Shown here in pieces: positions 6,961 through 7,804 of a stretch of DNA of 7,804 nucleotides. The position numbers and the translations under genes were made by a program. Each line of letters starts with the position of its first letter. Position 1 is the stretch's first letter. The notes beneath the pieces are model-generated. The model saw only the letters and a list, made by a program, of their open reading frames with translations. It had not been told where the DNA came from and searched no databases. This DNA comes from JBDLRH01 sp039800165 (GTDB lineage: Bacteria; Pseudomonadota; Gammaproteobacteria; Burkholderiales; Burkholderiaceae_C), in contig JBDLRH010000032.1 in NCBI GenBank assembly GCA_039800165.1, positions 1 to 7,804 of the forward strand, read 5' to 3'.

Positions 6961-7804
6961 ATGGCCCGCAACACCCAGGTCGCTGCCGACCACAACGCCC
7001 CGCCCATCACCCGCATCCTGGCCGAGCATGTGGCTAACCACCGCTCGCGCGGCTGGAGCGATGCGGTCGATCACGAAGCGCACCGCACCTTCCTCAACTG
7101 GCTGGGCTGCGCGGTCGGTGCGGCACAGCACGAATCGGCTGCCGCTTCGCTGGCCGCCGTGCAGATGCTGCAGCCCGCGCCGCAGTCCACCGTGCTGGGC
7201 CGCACCGAGCGGGTGGACATGGCCGGTGCCGCGCTCATCAACGGCATCACCTCGCACACCTTTGATTTCGACGACACGCACCTGAAGACCATCATCCACC
7301 CCGCCGGGCCGGTGGCCTCTGCGCTGCTGGCGCTGGCCGAGGTGACGGGCGCCAGCGGCCGTGCACTGATCGACGCGCTGGTGCTGGGCATCGACGTGTC
7401 GTGCCGCGTGGGCAATGTGATGTACCCCGACCACTACGACCGCGGCTGGCACATCACCGGCTCCACCGGCACCATCGGTGCGGCGGCGGGCTGCGCGCGG
7501 CTGCTGGGGCTGGATGCCGACCGCACGCAGATGGCGATCGGCATTGCGGCGTCGCAACCGGTGGGCATGCGCGAGCAGTTCGGCACCATGACCAAGCCCT
7601 TCCACCCGGGCGGTGCGGCCCGCGCTGGCCTGATGTCGGCGCTGCTGGCGAAGAACGGATTCACCGCAAGCAAGAAGGCACTCGAGGCGCCGCGCGGCAT
7701 GGTGCAGACCATCAGCACCAAGTGCGACTGGCGCGAAGCCACCGACGAGCTGGGCCAGCGCTTCGAGATATCGTTCAACAGCTACAAGCCCTTTGCCTGC
7801 GGCA
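6961..7804 (+). CDS. MmgE/PrpD family protein, 3'-truncated by the window edge
   Basis: 281 residues and one extra base are visible; the family is usually about 450-480 residues, so roughly 60% is present. It lacks a stop codon in the window and is open to the last base. Family marks: TFDFDDTH at 100-107, the HITGSTGTIGAAAG block at 164-177 followed by ARLLGLD, TKPFHPGGAARAGL at 211-224, and FNSYKPFACG at 272-281. The family includes 2-methylcitrate dehydratase (PrpD), cis-aconitate decarboxylase and many uncharacterised cytosolic proteins acting on polycarboxylates. This member's substrate cannot be told, and no prpB/prpC is nearby, so the propionate pathway is not indicated. ATG 6961 is chosen because the family N-terminal region follows it; the 31 bases upstream contain no good Shine-Dalgarno, only weak AAGAA near 6944. 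It probably shares a transcript with the Bug gene before it. Confidence 0.92.
   Translation, partial: MARNTQVAADHNAPPITRILAEHVANHRSRGWSDAVDHEAHRTFLNWLGCAVGAAQHESAAASLAAVQMLQPAPQSTVLGRTERVDMAGAALINGITSHTFDFDDTHLKTIIHPAGPVASALLALAEVTGASGRALIDALVLGIDVSCRVGNVMYPDHYDRGWHITGSTGTIGAAAGCARLLGLDADRTQMAIGIAASQPVGMREQFGTMTKPFHPGGAARAGLMSALLAKNGFTASKKALEAPRGMVQTISTKCDWREATDELGQRFEISFNSYKPFACG

Noticed and set aside
5928..7016. A 362-codon minus-strand open frame opposite the second Bug gene
   Set aside because: It has the His/Arg/Gly-rich composition of an antisense shadow and crosses two well-supported plus-strand genes.

Overview
The window is GC-rich with strong G/C preference at third codon positions and is almost entirely coding: six genes and no gap longer than 74 bases. 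Two tripartite-tricarboxylate-transporter (TTT) substrate-binding proteins of the Bug family, an MmgE/PrpD-family gene, a MOFRL-type glycerate 2-kinase and a split IorA / long IorB pair together point to a betaproteobacterium of the order Burkholderiales (Bordetella/Achromobacter or Comamonadaceae type). This is inferred from gene content and protein style; no rRNA or other marker is present. I see no tRNA, rRNA, CRISPR array, insertion sequence, phage gene or attachment site.

Layout, left to right. (1) Bases 1-984, plus strand: the 3' three-quarters of a glycerate 2-kinase / hydroxypyruvate reductase-type gene, cut by the window edge. (2) Bases 1006-5877, minus strand: a three-gene operon read as iorA-like (5877-3703), iorB-like (3698-2088), then a Bug protein (2043-1006). 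The iorA and iorB frames are separated by 4 bases and the Bug gene follows after 44 bases with its own strong ribosome binding site. It converges on the glycerate kinase with only 21 bases between stop codons. (3) Bases 5878-5951: a 74-base divergent intergenic region holding a 22-base imperfect palindrome that could be a shared operator. (4) Bases 5952-7804, plus strand: a second Bug protein, then after 31 bases an MmgE/PrpD-family gene running off the right edge.

How it may work together: IorA/IorB would oxidatively decarboxylate an aryl-pyruvate or related 2-oxo acid to an acyl-CoA with ferredoxin as electron acceptor. The two periplasmic Bug proteins would capture small carboxylates, and the PrpD-like protein would act on a carboxylic acid as a dehydratase, decarboxylase or isomerase. 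The back-to-back arrangement, with a Bug gene on each arm and a palindrome between them, suggests a coordinately controlled carboxylate uptake and catabolism locus. No TctA/TctB membrane subunits and no regulator gene lie in the window. The glycerate kinase may belong to a separate unit to the left.

The most interesting details are in the IorA-like protein. An Asp stands where the second Cys of the first iron-sulfur motif is expected, and a Glu stands where His is usual in the CxGCP motif. The IorB-like partner carries a C-terminal extension of about 330 residues. These look like marks of a divergent proteobacterial subfamily, and I do not claim a wholly new system.
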